Part shown: piece by piece, positions 43,803 to 54,262 of the stretch
Position numbering within the stretch: the first letter of the stretch is position 1
How the letters are laid out: the number at the start of each line of letters is the position of its first letter
Assembly: GCA_036399175.1 (NCBI GenBank)
Contig: DASWNP010000051.1
Span: 100,521 to 164,520, forward strand
Source: DASWNP01 sp036399175
Lineage (GTDB): Bacteria > Acidobacteriota > Blastocatellia > Pyrinomonadales > Pyrinomonadaceae
Direction: 5' to 3'
Length of the DNA: 64,000 bases
Notes under the pieces: model-generated
Seen by the model: only the letters and a program-made list of their open reading frames with translations
Database searches by the model: none
Told to the model about the DNA's origin: nothing
Position numbers and translations under genes: made by a program

Positions 43803-43902
43803 GATTGATTCATCGGTTCATCGGTTCATTGATTCAATGTTATTGATTCGTCGAACCATTTCTTCATAGGCTCAATGAAGAAATGAACCAATGAATCAAT
43901 TC
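43803..43902. repeat. 8-bp tandem-arm inverted repeat, site 10 (TTCATCGG arms)
   Basis: The left arm is GATTCATC, GGTTCATC, GGTTCATT, GATTCAAT; the right arm has GAACCAAT and GAATCAAT. The period is 8, not 7. The loop holds a second small inverted repeat (TTTCTTCAT with ATGAAGAAA). It fills the gap between the SpoIID-like gene stop (43906) and the glutaredoxin gene start. Confidence 0.82.
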
Positions 43903-43905
43903 TCT

Positions 43906-46260
43906 TCAGTAGAGTTTCGTCAGGGCGATGCCGGTGTAGTAAGCCTTGAGAATCTTGTCGTAGCTGAGGCCGTTGCGGGCGAGGCCGTAGGCTCCGACCT
44001 GACACATCCCGACGCCGTGTCCCCATCCGCGCCCTCTGAAGATGTAGGCGCTGATTCTGCCCGCGTCGTCGTAGCGGCGCTCGACGACGAAGAGCTGCTC
44101 GCGCAGTCCGAGCGCGGAGCGAATCCTTCCGCCGCGAAGGTGAACTGTGCCGTTCGTGCCTTCGATTGCGAGGTCGAGCACGCGGCGCGACGCTCCGCGC
44201 TCGACGACGCGCAGGTCAACGAGCGAGCCCGTGTTTTTCGTCCAGCGTGCGAGACGACCCGAAACCTCCGAGGGGCTGAGCGTGACAGTCCAGTTCGTGA
44301 AAGGCGAGGAGCGTTCGGCGGACGCGCCGCCGGGCGCAGGACGCACTTCGAGGTAATCGACCTCGCCGCGCAGGTCTGTGTGATAGACGACGGGCTCGCC
44401 GCCCACCAGTGCGACTTCGCGCACGGCGTAGAGAGCTTCGCCGAAGGCTCGGAAGAGATGAGCGTCGCGGCTCACGCTCAGCGCGCGCTCGCCGCCTCGC
44501 CCTTCCGATGTACGAAGAACCAGCGCGCCCTGAGCGGAGGGTCGCGCCGTCGCCTTCTGTAAACGAAAGAGGCCGCGCGCTTCGACGAGGTGCGCGACGG
44601 CGCGCAGCGCACGCGCGCGAGAGAGAGGCTGGCGCGGGCGAAGCGTCGCGTCGGCGTGAAGCGCGAGGTGGCCGTCGCGCAAAAGGAGCGCAACGTCGGC
44701 GCGGTGGCGCGCGGGGATTTCGTCTGCGTCGCGGAAGGCGAGCAGGTATTCAACGTCGGCTCGGTTGAGCAAAGTGTCTGCGCGACTCTCGCCGTCTACG
44801 GCTTCGGCGAGCGCGGTGCTGAAAGCGGGCGGGCGCAGCGCCTCGTTAGACACGACCGGCACGCGCACGACGCGCGCGAGCCCCGCGACGAGACTCAAAA
44901 GAGCGCGTACTTCGTCGAGCGCAACCGGCGTCGAGAGCCATTCGTCCGTCAGTCTCGAAGGCAGCATGTCGAAGCCGTGCGATTGCAAAAGCGCCGCGTC
45001 GCGTGCGCTCGTCGTGTGCGCTTCGCTGCGAAGGCTCGGCAGGTCGCGCGAGGAACGGACGAGATGAGGCTCGAAGCCGTCGCGCCCTTCGACGGCGCAC
45101 TCGCGCCCGCGCAGGTATGGGACATGAGCGCCGCCGAAGATGTTTTCGGCGTGCTCGGTTCGACCGCCGCACGTCGAAGTGTAGAGCGCGTTGATGACTT
45201 CGCCGTCAAAAGTGGCGACGCGCCCGCGCGTCTCTTCGACGGCGCGGTCGGTCAACTGGTGCTCGGTCTGTCTGCCGCCGTAGACCTGTGAGCGCGTGGT
45301 CGGCAGGAGGTCGAAGCCCTCGCTTGAGAACTGCCCGCGATGGCTGACGGCGTAGGTGCGCGCGGCGACGGCCTGCGCCTTCAGGGCTTCGATGGCCGGA
45401 TAGCCGCCCGGCGAAAGCTCGTTCGGCACGACGCCGCGCAGGTAATCTTCGAGCCCGACGACGTTGACGACCGTCAGCGTCCCGCGCAGGTTGGCGAAGA
45501 CTTCCAAACGACCGCGATACGTCTTCTCGTTGAAACGCAGAGGATGCTGCGCTTCGTCGCCCGAGATGAACGTGACAGGCGCACGCAGCTCCGAAAGAGG
45601 AACGCTGCTCTTCGCAGACATCGCATACATGACCGCGCCGCGCGTCGCCGGAGAGACACGTGCGGCAAGTTGCACGCTCGACGCGCGCCTTCCCGAAGGA
45701 GCATCTGCCGCGCTTCGCCTTGCGTCTGCGCCGCGCGTGCTCTTCGGCGTTGCGCCTGCGCCGTTCGTGCCTTTCGCCGTCGCGCTTCCGCCGCTCGCGC
45801 CTGCGTTTGTTCCGGCGCTCGCGCTTGATGCGTTCCGGGTAGCATCGTTTTCAAACTCCTCCGTTGCAGAAAGCGAAGCGAAATTTTCGGTCGAGTCCTC
45901 AGTCTGAGGCGACGGAGAGGTGCGCGGGTAAGCGCGCGGCTCGATGCGGACGCGCGCGACTTCGAGCGGCAACGGAGTCGAATTGACGCCGAGACTGTGA
46001 AGGAGCGTGCCTGAAGTGGAGATTTGGACGGAGCGCGCGTCGGTGGCGAGGCCGATGCGAATGGTCGGCTCGGAGGAAAGCTCTGCGCGAGAGTGTTCGA
46101 CGTTTGGAGGCGTCTGCGGCACGCGCGCCTCCTGCGTCGCGTCGCTCACGCGGCGCGGGCGCGTCGCCTGCGCGGCATCCTGCGCAGTCGTGTTGAAAGA
46201 GACGAGGAGAGATTCAATCAGAACGAGAGCCAACAGTTTCGACCAACAAAAACCGGTCAT
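43906..46260 (-). CDS. SpoIID/LytB-like protein with SLH-like insert
   Basis: A 784-residue exported protein (signal about 1-27). Residues about 80-250 are poorly conserved and rich in Ala, Ser and Thr. A SpoIID domain follows: GLEDYLRGVVPNELSPGGYPAIEALKAQAVAARTYA, then DVINALYTSTCGGRTEHAENIFGG type segments (here EVINALYTSTCGGRTEH). The C-terminal end, FRGRGWGHGVGMCQVGAYGLARNG, is also typical of SpoIID. In Bacillus the enzyme is a lytic transglycosylase acting on denuded glycan strands. Between the parts (about residues 490-560) a segment ADVEYLLAFRDADEIPARH and LLRDGHLALHADATLRPRQP resembles an SLH motif, which would anchor it to the cell wall. Start at 46260 preferred over GTG 46293. Confidence 0.85.
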   Translation of the reverse strand: MTGFCWSKLLALVLIESLLVSFNTTAQDAAQATRPRRVSDATQEARVPQTPPNVEHSRAELSSEPTIRIGLATDARSVQISTSGTLLHSLGVNSTPLPLEVARVRIEPRAYPRTSPSPQTEDSTENFASLSATEEFENDATRNASSASAGTNAGASGGSATAKGTNGAGATPKSTRGADARRSAADAPSGRRASSVQLAARVSPATRGAVMYAMSAKSSVPLSELRAPVTFISGDEAQHPLRFNEKTYRGRLEVFANLRGTLTVVNVVGLEDYLRGVVPNELSPGGYPAIEALKAQAVAARTYAVSHRGQFSSEGFDLLPTTRSQVYGGRQTEHQLTDRAVEETRGRVATFDGEVINALYTSTCGGRTEHAENIFGGAHVPYLRGRECAVEGRDGFEPHLVRSSRDLPSLRSEAHTTSARDAALLQSHGFDMLPSRLTDEWLSTPVALDEVRALLSLVAGLARVVRVPVVSNEALRPPAFSTALAEAVDGESRADTLLNRADVEYLLAFRDADEIPARHRADVALLLRDGHLALHADATLRPRQPLSRARALRAVAHLVEARGLFRLQKATARPSAQGALVLRTSEGRGGERALSVSRDAHLFRAFGEALYAVREVALVGGEPVVYHTDLRGEVDYLEVRPAPGGASAERSSPFTNWTVTLSPSEVSGRLARWTKNTGSLVDLRVVERGASRRVLDLAIEGTNGTVHLRGGRIRSALGLREQLFVVERRYDDAGRISAYIFRGRGWGHGVGMCQVGAYGLARNGLSYDKILKAYYTGIALTKLY

Positions 46261-46373
46261 ATCTTTATCTCGTTTCTTCCCTCCGACACTCACGCGGCCA
46301 GATGCATGTTACTACACTTTTCAGCCGCCCAACCGAAGAGTCCGATAACGCCTGCCGAATTATCGTGCTCGTT

Positions 46374-47899
<1,526 letters not shown>

Positions 47900-47900
<1 letters not shown>

Positions 47901-49057
47901 TAGCGTTCCTCTACGGGGAAGTTTTCCAGCGCGGAGACGGCGAGCGTGTGGAAGCTTCGACGGACGCTGTTGATGTTGACGAAGGGGAGAGCGCGCGCGT
48001 GCGTTCGATTGGTGAGCAGGATGAAGATTCTTTGACGGACGGGGTCGAGCCAGCAGCTCGTGCCAGTGAAGCCGAGATGGCCGAAGCTTTCGGGAGAGAG
48101 GGCGGCGCTGGCGGTCGAGTCTTTGGTCGAAGCAAGCTGCCATGCGAGCGAGCGCGACTCTTCGAGTCCTTCGGTCATGTTGGTGCGAAAGAGCGCGCAG
48201 GTTTCGGGCGCGAGCAGTTCGGTGGTTTCGGCGAGGAACTGCCGGGCGATGCGGAGTGTGTCGCGTGCGTCGGAGAAGAGACCGGCGTGACCGGCTGCGC
48301 CGCCGAGGAAGAAGGCGTTGCCGTCGTGCACCTCGCCCCAGATGAGGCTCGTGCGGAAGCTCTGCGGGTCAATCTGCTCTCCGGCTTCGCGGCAGGTCTC
48401 GCGCTCGTAGGCGTTGCCCGCCGACTCGCAGGCGGCGATGCCGGTTTGCAGGGCGCGTTCGGGGTTGAAGAAGGTTCGACGCAAATCGAGCGGCTCGAAG
48501 ATTTCGCGCCGCGCGAGACGGTCTATCGTCTCTCCGCCGAGGCGCGTGAGAAGAAAGCCGAGCGTGATGAAGCCGAGGTCGCTGTAGGTGACGCGCGTGC
48601 CTGGCGTCGCGTCGAGCGGCTCGGCGGCGATTACGTCAAGCACACGTTCGCGCTCGCCGCCCGTCGAGAGATAGAGCGGTCGCCACGCGGGCAGACCCGA
48701 AGTGTGCGTGAGCAGTTGTCGGACGGTGATTGAGCGTTTGTCTTCGCGTGCGAATTCGGGAAGGTAATGCGAGACGGAGCGCTCAAGCTCAAGCTGTCCG
48801 CGCTCGACGAAGATGGCAGAGAGCAGCCCCGTGACGAGCGGCTTGGTAAGCGAGGCGAGGTCGTAGATGGTTTCGAGCGTGGCCGGGAGGGGCGAGGGCT
48901 CGCGCACCGCTTCGCCGAGCGCCCCGGCGAAACGGATGCGCCCGCGCTCGGCCACGGCGTAGACAGCAGAAGGGAAATCGCCCGCCGCGATGCGCTCCGC
49001 GAGCATCGACGAGATAGATGCATCCTGCCTGTACCCACTCACTCCGACCTCGCTCAT
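47900..49057 (-). CDS. Class C beta-lactamase-like serine hydrolase
   Basis: A 385-residue protein of the AmpC/esterase fold. YDLASLTKPLVTGL gives SxxK, VTYSDLGFITLG gives Tyr-Ser-Asp at the YxN position, and SFGHLGFTGTSCWLDP gives the HxG-like third motif. No signal peptide is seen, so it may act in the cytoplasm or be an esterase or peptidase. Members of this group are often linked with cell-wall recycling. It lies between a Gfo/Idh oxidoreductase and chrA, sharing a stop-start overlap with the latter. Confidence 0.85.
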
Positions 49058-49110
49058 CCCCCTGTTTCTCCTCGCGCGTCTCTCTTCGCCAAAGCCCTTT
49101 TCGCCGCCGC

Positions 49111-50091
49111 TCAGGCGCGTGTTCTGATTCCTGCCAGCTCGGCGTGTTCGTGTATGCGTTCGATGAGAAGCAGGGCGAGCGCGAGCGCGCGGCGTCCGTC
49201 TTCGCCGGTGACGGGCGGCGTTGTGCGCTCACGCGCCGCTTCGAGAAACGATTCTATCTCCGCGCGCAGAGGCTCAACGTCGGCCACGTCGAGGTGGCGA
49301 ATCTGGACGCCCGGCCAGGAGCCTGTGGCGGAGGGTGGCGCGAGGCTGCTGATGGAGGCGAAGCGCGTGGCGTAATCGACGGCGATGTAATCGTGCGGCT
49401 GGAAGAAACGCATCTTGCGAATCTTCTCCGTGCCGACGCGCGAGGCAGTGATATTGGCGACCGCGCCCGACGCGAACTCAAGCCGCGCGTTGGCCGCATC
49501 GACGCGGTCGGTCAGCACGGGGATGCCGACGGCGCGCACGTCCGTCAACTCGACTTCGGAGCCGACGAGCCATTGCACGATGTCGAGGTCGTGAATCATC
49601 ACGTCGAGCACCACGTCGATGTCGAGCGAGCGCGCGGTGAACTGCCCGACGCGGTGAATCTCGAAATAGAGCGGATTGCGAACGTGCGGCTTCAAGGCGA
49701 CGAGCGCAGGGTTGAAGCGTTCGAGGTGTCCGACCTGTAGGATAGCGCCGCCGCGCCGCGCCGATTCAATCATCCGGTCGGCCTCTGCGAGCGTGCGCGA
49801 GATGGGTTTTTCGACGAGGACGTGGACGCCTGCCTCCAGAAGCGCGCAGGCAATCTCGCTGTGAGCTTCGGTCGGGACGGCGAGACTCACGGCATCGACG
49901 CGCCCGGGAAGCGTGCGCCAATCAATCGTCCAATCCGTCTCCCGCTCGGAAGCGATGTTTCGCGCCGTCGCTTCGTCTATGTCGCAGACACAGACGAGCC
50001 GCGACTTTCCTTCAGCAGCCAGCGCCGCGTGAATGCGCGCGTGCTGTCGCCCCAGATGTCCGACGCCGATGACGGCGGTGCGTAGTGTCAC
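49111..50091 (-). CDS. Gfo/Idh/MocA family oxidoreductase
   Basis: A 326-residue NAD(P)-dependent enzyme. RTAVIGVGHLGRQHARIHA is the nucleotide-binding motif (GxGxxG), LVCVCDIDEATAR the strand 2 end, GVHVLVEKPISRTLAEADRMI the EKP signature, and VLDVMIHDLDIVQWL the catalytic HD region. The family acts on sugars, inositols or related polyols; the substrate here is not clear. The arrangement is similar to oxidoreductases near lipid A genes, and an ArnT-like gene lies divergent, but this is only suggestive. It begins 13 bases from a large hairpin. Confidence 0.85.
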   Translation of the reverse strand: MTLRTAVIGVGHLGRQHARIHAALAAEGKSRLVCVCDIDEATARNIASERETDWTIDWRTLPGRVDAVSLAVPTEAHSEIACALLEAGVHVLVEKPISRTLAEADRMIESARRGGAILQVGHLERFNPALVALKPHVRNPLYFEIHRVGQFTARSLDIDVVLDVMIHDLDIVQWLVGSEVELTDVRAVGIPVLTDRVDAANARLEFASGAVANITASRVGTEKIRKMRFFQPHDYIAVDYATRFASISSLAPPSATGSWPGVQIRHLDVADVEPLRAEIESFLEAARERTTPPVTGEDGRRALALALLLIERIHEHAELAGIRTRA

Positions 50092-50103
50092 GGTTTCCTC
50101 CGG

Positions 50104-50286
50104 AAAAGCTATCAGCAGTCAGCTTTCAGCCGTTCAGCCAGCAGAGGTAGTGCGTCGCCGTGTGTGCGCCGCGCCCGGCTGAAAGGTTGAAGACGAGTTG
50201 GAACTTGGTTGATACTCGTCAGAGTCTTAATCAAATCAATCAAGCTGCTGGCTGAGCGGCTGATTGCTGAACGCTGATAGCTTTTC
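50104..50286. repeat. Heptamer-arm inverted repeat, site 12 (TCAGC-type arms) in a divergent promoter region
   Basis: The left arm is CTATCAG, CAGTCAG, CTTTCAG, then CGTTCAG and CCAGCAG. The right arm has GGCTGAG, CGGCTGA, TTGCTGA, ACGCTGA, TAGC. The loop is long (about 100 bases) and not like the common core. It fills nearly the whole gap between the divergent oxidoreductase and ArnT-like genes, so here the element cannot act as a plain 3'-end terminator. Confidence 0.8.
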
Positions 50287-50297
50287 GGTGACTATAC

Positions 50298-52043
50298 TTG
50301 CAACGTTCGACGCTTGCCAAGCGCGCGTGGCTGCTGCTGTTTGCGGCTGCTGCTGTCGCGTACATCGGTGGACTCGGCCAGATACCGCTCATCGGGCCTG
50401 ACGAGCCTCGCTACGCGCAGGTGGCGCGTGAGATGTTCGAGCGCGCCGACCCTGTGACGCCGACTCTGGGCGGGCGGACGTGGTTCGAGAAGCCCGCGCT
50501 GGCCTACTGGGCGATGATGGCGAGCTTTCTCATGTTCGGCATCTCGGAATGGTCGGCTCGGCTCGGCTCGGCGTTGGCGGGGCTTCTGACGATTCTCTTC
50601 GTCTGGTGGCTTGGGCGACGAATCGAAGCGGCGGGCGGCGAAGAGATGCGCGGCTTCGGCCTCGCCTGCGCGGCGACGACGGCGACCTGCGGCGGCCTCG
50701 TCATCTTCTCGCGCGGCGCGAGCTTCGACATCTTTCTCACGGCGACGCTCACGGCCGCGCTCGCCTGCTTCCTCGCCTCCGAGCTTGACGGGGACGAACA
50801 TCAAAGGCGTCGTTTGCTCGTCGGCTTCTACGCAGGAGTCGGCGCGGCGCTGCTCGCCAAAGGGCTCGTCGGCGTCGTGCTTCCGGCGGGCATCATCGGG
50901 CTTTACTTTATCTTTCGTCGCCGCTGGCCGCGAGCGTTGCTGAAAAGCTTTTGGTGGGGCGGCCTCGTCGCGCTCGGCGTGGCCGCGACGTGGTACGCGC
51001 CCGTCGTCGCGCGTCACGGCTGGAAGTTCATCGACGAGTTTTTCGTCCAGCACCACTTCGCGCGCTACGTCTCGAACAAGTACAACCACCCGCAGCCCTT
51101 CTACTATTACCCGCCCGTCGCGCTCCTGCTCGCGCTCCCCTGGACAATCTTTCTCCTCGAAGGCTTCACGCGCGCCGCGCGCCTCGCCTGGCGTCCGGAG
51201 AACGCGAGCCAACGGAACGACATCAACTCTCGCGCCGACGAAGCGACTGGCGACGACGCCGAAGCTGCGAGCCGACCGCTTCAAGAAGCGACGCGCCGCC
51301 CGCCTCTTGAGGCGACGTGCAGCATGCGCCTCTTCGCGCTCGCGTGGCTGCTCTTTCCCGTCCTCTTCTTTTCGCTCTCAGGGTCGAAGCTGCCCGGCTA
51401 CATCCTTCCGGCGCTGCCCGGCGCGATGCTTCTCGCGGGCGAACGACTGTCGAGATACCTGCGCGGCGAAAACGGAACGCGCGGGATGCGTCTGACCGGA
51501 GCGCTCGCGCTGCTGCTCGTCCTTATCTGCGGCGGCTACGCCGTCTACGCAGGAATCGTTTCGTTCAGCATCGCTCTCATCATCGCGCTGCCGTGCGTCC
51601 TCGCGGGCGCGCTCGCTCTCTTGCGCCCGCAGGCGCGGCGACTCTGCGCGGTCTCTCTGGTCTGCGCCGTGCTGCTGCTGGTCGCTTTGATTACGGCGTT
51701 TGGGCTTCAGAAAATCGCCGAGAGCCAGTCGATGTACGCGCTCCTTGAGCGCGCACGAGCGCGCGGCTACGCCTCGACGCCAGTCCTACAGCTTCACGAC
51801 ATCGAGCGCACCTCCGAGTTCTACGCCGCAGTCCGCATCACTTACGACGCCGAAGGGCAGCCCGCACGCCTTCAAGGCCCCGGAGAAGTGGCCGAAGCCT
51901 TGCGCCGACAGGGCGGCGCGGCGCTCGTCATCGTCCCTCTGCAATACATCTCGCAGTTGACCGAAGCCGCGTACTTCGAGACCGAGCTTATCGGCGACAA
52001 CGGATGGAACGCCCTCGTCGCCGTGCGCCTGAAGCACGACTGA
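50298..52043 (+). CDS. ArnT/PMT-type glycosyltransferase, membrane protein
   Basis: A 581-residue protein with about eleven hydrophobic segments. It has the GT83/PMT N-terminal signature PLIGPDEPRYAQVAREM (catalytic Asp region) followed by GGRTWFEKPALAYWAMM. The later loop VQHHFARYVSNKYNHPQPFYYY is also typical. ArnT puts 4-amino-arabinose on lipid A; related enzymes use other polyprenyl-linked sugars. No other arn gene is nearby, so the sugar and acceptor are unknown. A hydrophilic insert lies near residues 305-345. The start is a TTG at 50298, close to the hairpin, with no ATG in a suitable place. Confidence 0.85.
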   Translation: MQRSTLAKRAWLLLFAAAAVAYIGGLGQIPLIGPDEPRYAQVAREMFERADPVTPTLGGRTWFEKPALAYWAMMASFLMFGISEWSARLGSALAGLLTILFVWWLGRRIEAAGGEEMRGFGLACAATTATCGGLVIFSRGASFDIFLTATLTAALACFLASELDGDEHQRRRLLVGFYAGVGAALLAKGLVGVVLPAGIIGLYFIFRRRWPRALLKSFWWGGLVALGVAATWYAPVVARHGWKFIDEFFVQHHFARYVSNKYNHPQPFYYYPPVALLLALPWTIFLLEGFTRAARLAWRPENASQRNDINSRADEATGDDAEAASRPLQEATRRPPLEATCSMRLFALAWLLFPVLFFSLSGSKLPGYILPALPGAMLLAGERLSRYLRGENGTRGMRLTGALALLLVLICGGYAVYAGIVSFSIALIIALPCVLAGALALLRPQARRLCAVSLVCAVLLLVALITAFGLQKIAESQSMYALLERARARGYASTPVLQLHDIERTSEFYAAVRITYDAEGQPARLQGPGEVAEALRRQGGAALVIVPLQYISQLTEAAYFETELIGDNGWNALVAVRLKHD

Positions 52044-52074
52044 AGCGGCGTATCTCGAAGCAAATTTCAAACGG

Positions 52075-53037
52075 CTATTGAGGCTGGAGTGCGCGGTCGA
52101 AGAAGTCTATGACGCGGCGGTCGTAAAGCTCGCCCTGTTCGCCGGGGGCGGAGGCGAGCGTGAAGCCTGTGAGTGGAAGGTCTGAGAGGGTTTCGACTTT
52201 GAACTGGTCTGGAAAGCAACGTGCGAGGGCGACGGTGGAGGGGCGCAGGTGTCGCGCGTCTTCACCGGCGAGCAGCAGCGCCTGTCGGTCTTTCAGTTGC
52301 GAAGCGAAGGCGCAGGCGGGCGCGTCTTCGTAGTCGCCGAGCGAGTAGAGACGCATGCCTGTGGAGGCGAGCGAGTGGACGAGCCCGTTGTCGAGGCCGG
52401 TGCTGGTCTTGATGGTGGAGCGAAGCAGCTCGTCGGGCGAAGCGGGGACGGAATCGAGGACGAGGGCTCGCACCTGCGAGTCGCGCGCGGCGGCGTCGAG
52501 CGCCGCGTAAGCGCCAAGCTCGACGCCGTAGAGCCCGACGCGGTTTCCCAGAAGCGGTCTGTCCTGTTGCGTCTTCAACCGGCGCAGGTGTTCGAGGGCG
52601 GCGAGCACATCCTCCGCTTCGAGCGAGCCGAAGGTAGAGGTGGAGACGGGCGGGCTCAGTCCGTGCCCGCGCAGGTCAGGCCAGAGGACGGTGAAGCCCG
52701 TCGCCTCGTTGAGCTTGACGCCGAGGTTGAGAAGCCAGGAGCGGTCTGCGCCGTAGCGATGCAGGAGCACGACGGCGGGCGAGCCTTCCGCGCCGCGCAG
52801 AAGCCAGCCGCGCCCCTGCGTGCCGTCGCGGTTCGTCCACGTCTCTTCGGTCACCTTGAGACCGCGATGACTGAGCACCTCGAACTTCTCCGGCGTCACG
52901 AGGTAAGGTCGCTGCGGCGGGTGAGCCGCGCCCCTGACGAGCCAGACAGCCGTCCCGACCGCCGCCAAAAGCAGCAGCAGCGCGATGGGCAGAAACGCCT
53001 TGGCGAGTCTTCGTCCGGGTCTGCGTCGAGGTGACAT
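52075..53037 (-). CDS. Alpha/beta hydrolase-fold protein lacking the nucleophile
   Basis: A 320-residue protein, anchored by an N-terminal helix (AFLPIALLLLLAAVGTAVWLV). The fold is seen in GSPAVVLLHRYGADRSWLLN (oxyanion loop), VLWPDLRGHGLS, RVGLYGVELGAYAALDAAA and LLLAGEDARHLRPS. At the nucleophile elbow GxSxG the sequence reads GVELG: Glu replaces Ser. The usual serine-type reaction is therefore unlikely, and the protein may bind rather than cleave, or use another chemistry. The Asp and His of the triad are not clear. It is convergent with the ArnT-like gene, with 31 bases between. Confidence 0.8.
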   Translation of the reverse strand: MSPRRRPGRRLAKAFLPIALLLLLAAVGTAVWLVRGAAHPPQRPYLVTPEKFEVLSHRGLKVTEETWTNRDGTQGRGWLLRGAEGSPAVVLLHRYGADRSWLLNLGVKLNEATGFTVLWPDLRGHGLSPPVSTSTFGSLEAEDVLAALEHLRRLKTQQDRPLLGNRVGLYGVELGAYAALDAAARDSQVRALVLDSVPASPDELLRSTIKTSTGLDNGLVHSLASTGMRLYSLGDYEDAPACAFASQLKDRQALLLAGEDARHLRPSTVALARCFPDQFKVETLSDLPLTGFTLASAPGEQGELYDRRVIDFFDRALQPQ

Positions 53038-53158
53038 AAGAGTCCAGTTTGATGAACGACGAATTAGTTGAACGACGAATTATACGCACATTCGAGGCGG
53101 TTTATCATTCAAAGCTTCGACGCCTTGCCGTTGCGCTCCCGGTGCGAGATTTTCCTGC

Positions 53159-53785
53159 TCAAGCCCGCGCGCCGTCGCGCGTCCTTCTGAGCGCGTCGGC
53201 GTAATCTTCCGGCGTGTTGACGTTGAGAAAAAAGAGCGCGGCGTTCGGGAGGTCTGCAAGCTCTGCGGGCTCGACCCAGCGCGTGCGCAGGCGCGCGAGC
53301 AGCACGCGCGGTCGAAGCTCGCCGGAGCGAAGCAGGCGCTCGGCCTCTTCGAGCGCGGGACGGCGCGCGTAGAGAGCGCAGAGAGGTTGCGCTCGCCCGT
53401 CGGGCTGCAAGGGAGCGACGGCGTCGAACGCATCGCCGCCCGCTTCCTCTGTCTCGCGGAGCGCTTTGAGACGCGCGAAAAGCTCGCCCGTGACGAAAGG
53501 CAGGTCGCAGGAGACGATGGCCGCCCAGCTCGCTTCCGCGTGCGCGAGCGCGGCGTGGATGCCTCCGAGCGCGCCGCAGCCTTCGTGTATGTCGGCGACA
53601 ACAGGCAAGCCCCACGCACCCGCGTCCGCCTTACTACTCACGACACTCACGCGCCCAACCACACGCGAGAGCGCGCCCGCGACTCTCTCGACGAGACTGC
53701 GCCCGTCGAGAGGCAGGCGAGCCTTGTCCGTGCCCATCCGGCTCGACGCGCCGCCCGCCAGAATAAAACCCTCTATCTCAGGCAT
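53159..53785 (-). CDS. mobA: Molybdenum cofactor guanylyltransferase
   Basis: A 208-residue nucleotidyltransferase. IEGFILAGGASSRMGTDKARLPLDG is the GTP-binding signature LAGGxSxRMGxDKA, with VVSCDLPFVTGELF as the metal-binding Asp region and LFFLNVNTPEDYA near the end, which are standard for MobA. It links GMP to molybdopterin for enzymes of the DMSO-reductase type. Related CofC proteins share the fold but not this N-terminal signature as closely. The ATG 53785 has AGGGG in front. Its start overlaps the end of a cofG-like fragment by eight bases. Confidence 0.9.
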   Translation of the reverse strand: MPEIEGFILAGGASSRMGTDKARLPLDGRSLVERVAGALSRVVGRVSVVSSKADAGAWGLPVVADIHEGCGALGGIHAALAHAEASWAAIVSCDLPFVTGELFARLKALRETEEAGGDAFDAVAPLQPDGRAQPLCALYARRPALEEAERLLRSGELRPRVLLARLRTRWVEPAELADLPNAALFFLNVNTPEDYADALRRTRDGARA

Positions 53786-53966
53786 GAGCCCCTGCAAAGG
53801 AATCCTCTATCTCAGCACGCGCCGCCTCGGGCGAAAGCAGCCCTGCGCCCGCGTCCTCTCTTCGGACGAAGAGGCAGTAGCCGCAGGTGTTTCGACACCA
53901 GTCGGTCGGTATCAGCGTCCAGCTTGCCGGGAAAGTGACGTATGGGTGAGCCTGCCCGCGATTCAT
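53778..53966 (-). pseudogene. cofG-like radical SAM fragment
   Basis: A 62-residue frame ending just inside mobA. It reads HPYVTFPASWTLIPTDWCRNTCGYCLF, with the CxxxCxxC radical SAM cluster, and continues LLSPEAARAEIEDSFAGAHA. The stretch resembles the N-terminus of CofG (7,8-didemethyl-8-hydroxy-5-deazariboflavin synthase, F420 pathway), where a PT..C...C.YC motif also follows W/Y-T-L-V/I-P. The whole TIM-barrel remainder (about 280 residues) is missing, so it is probably a remnant cut short by a deletion next to mobA. A very small functional protein is less likely. In-frame GTG at 53984 could add six residues. Confidence 0.5.
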
Positions 53967-54262
53967 TAAGGCGCAAGTTATCACGCACGGCGAGGGCGGG
54001 CAAGAGCAGTTTTCGTTCTACTTTCCCAGCGATTAAAGGCAACCGGCCGTTTAAGCATAAGTGCAAGCAACCTTTGCGGTTTGCGGCTCATCACTCTAGC
54101 CGCAATCGTGCTTGACCGTGACGGAAAGCGAAAGCTATAGTCAAACGTGCGCCGCGTGCGGACATGAACATCGGCGCGAGTGTGACGAGCGGCGAGCCGC
54201 CAGCCGCTTTGCGCATCGAATTCCTGGCAGCCAACGTCTCTTCCGGTCTCCGAGGTATCTCC

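Noticed and set aside
47901..48143. N-terminal extension of the chrA frame
   Set aside because: Overlaps the serine hydrolase gene and is Arg/His/Leu-rich without hydrophobic or conserved content; ATG 47900 with the TAATG overlap is the natural start.
53040..53095. 16-bp direct repeat GTTGAACGACGAATTA in the gap before mobA end
   Set aside because: Two copies only, no inverted partner, no loop core; probably local slippage.
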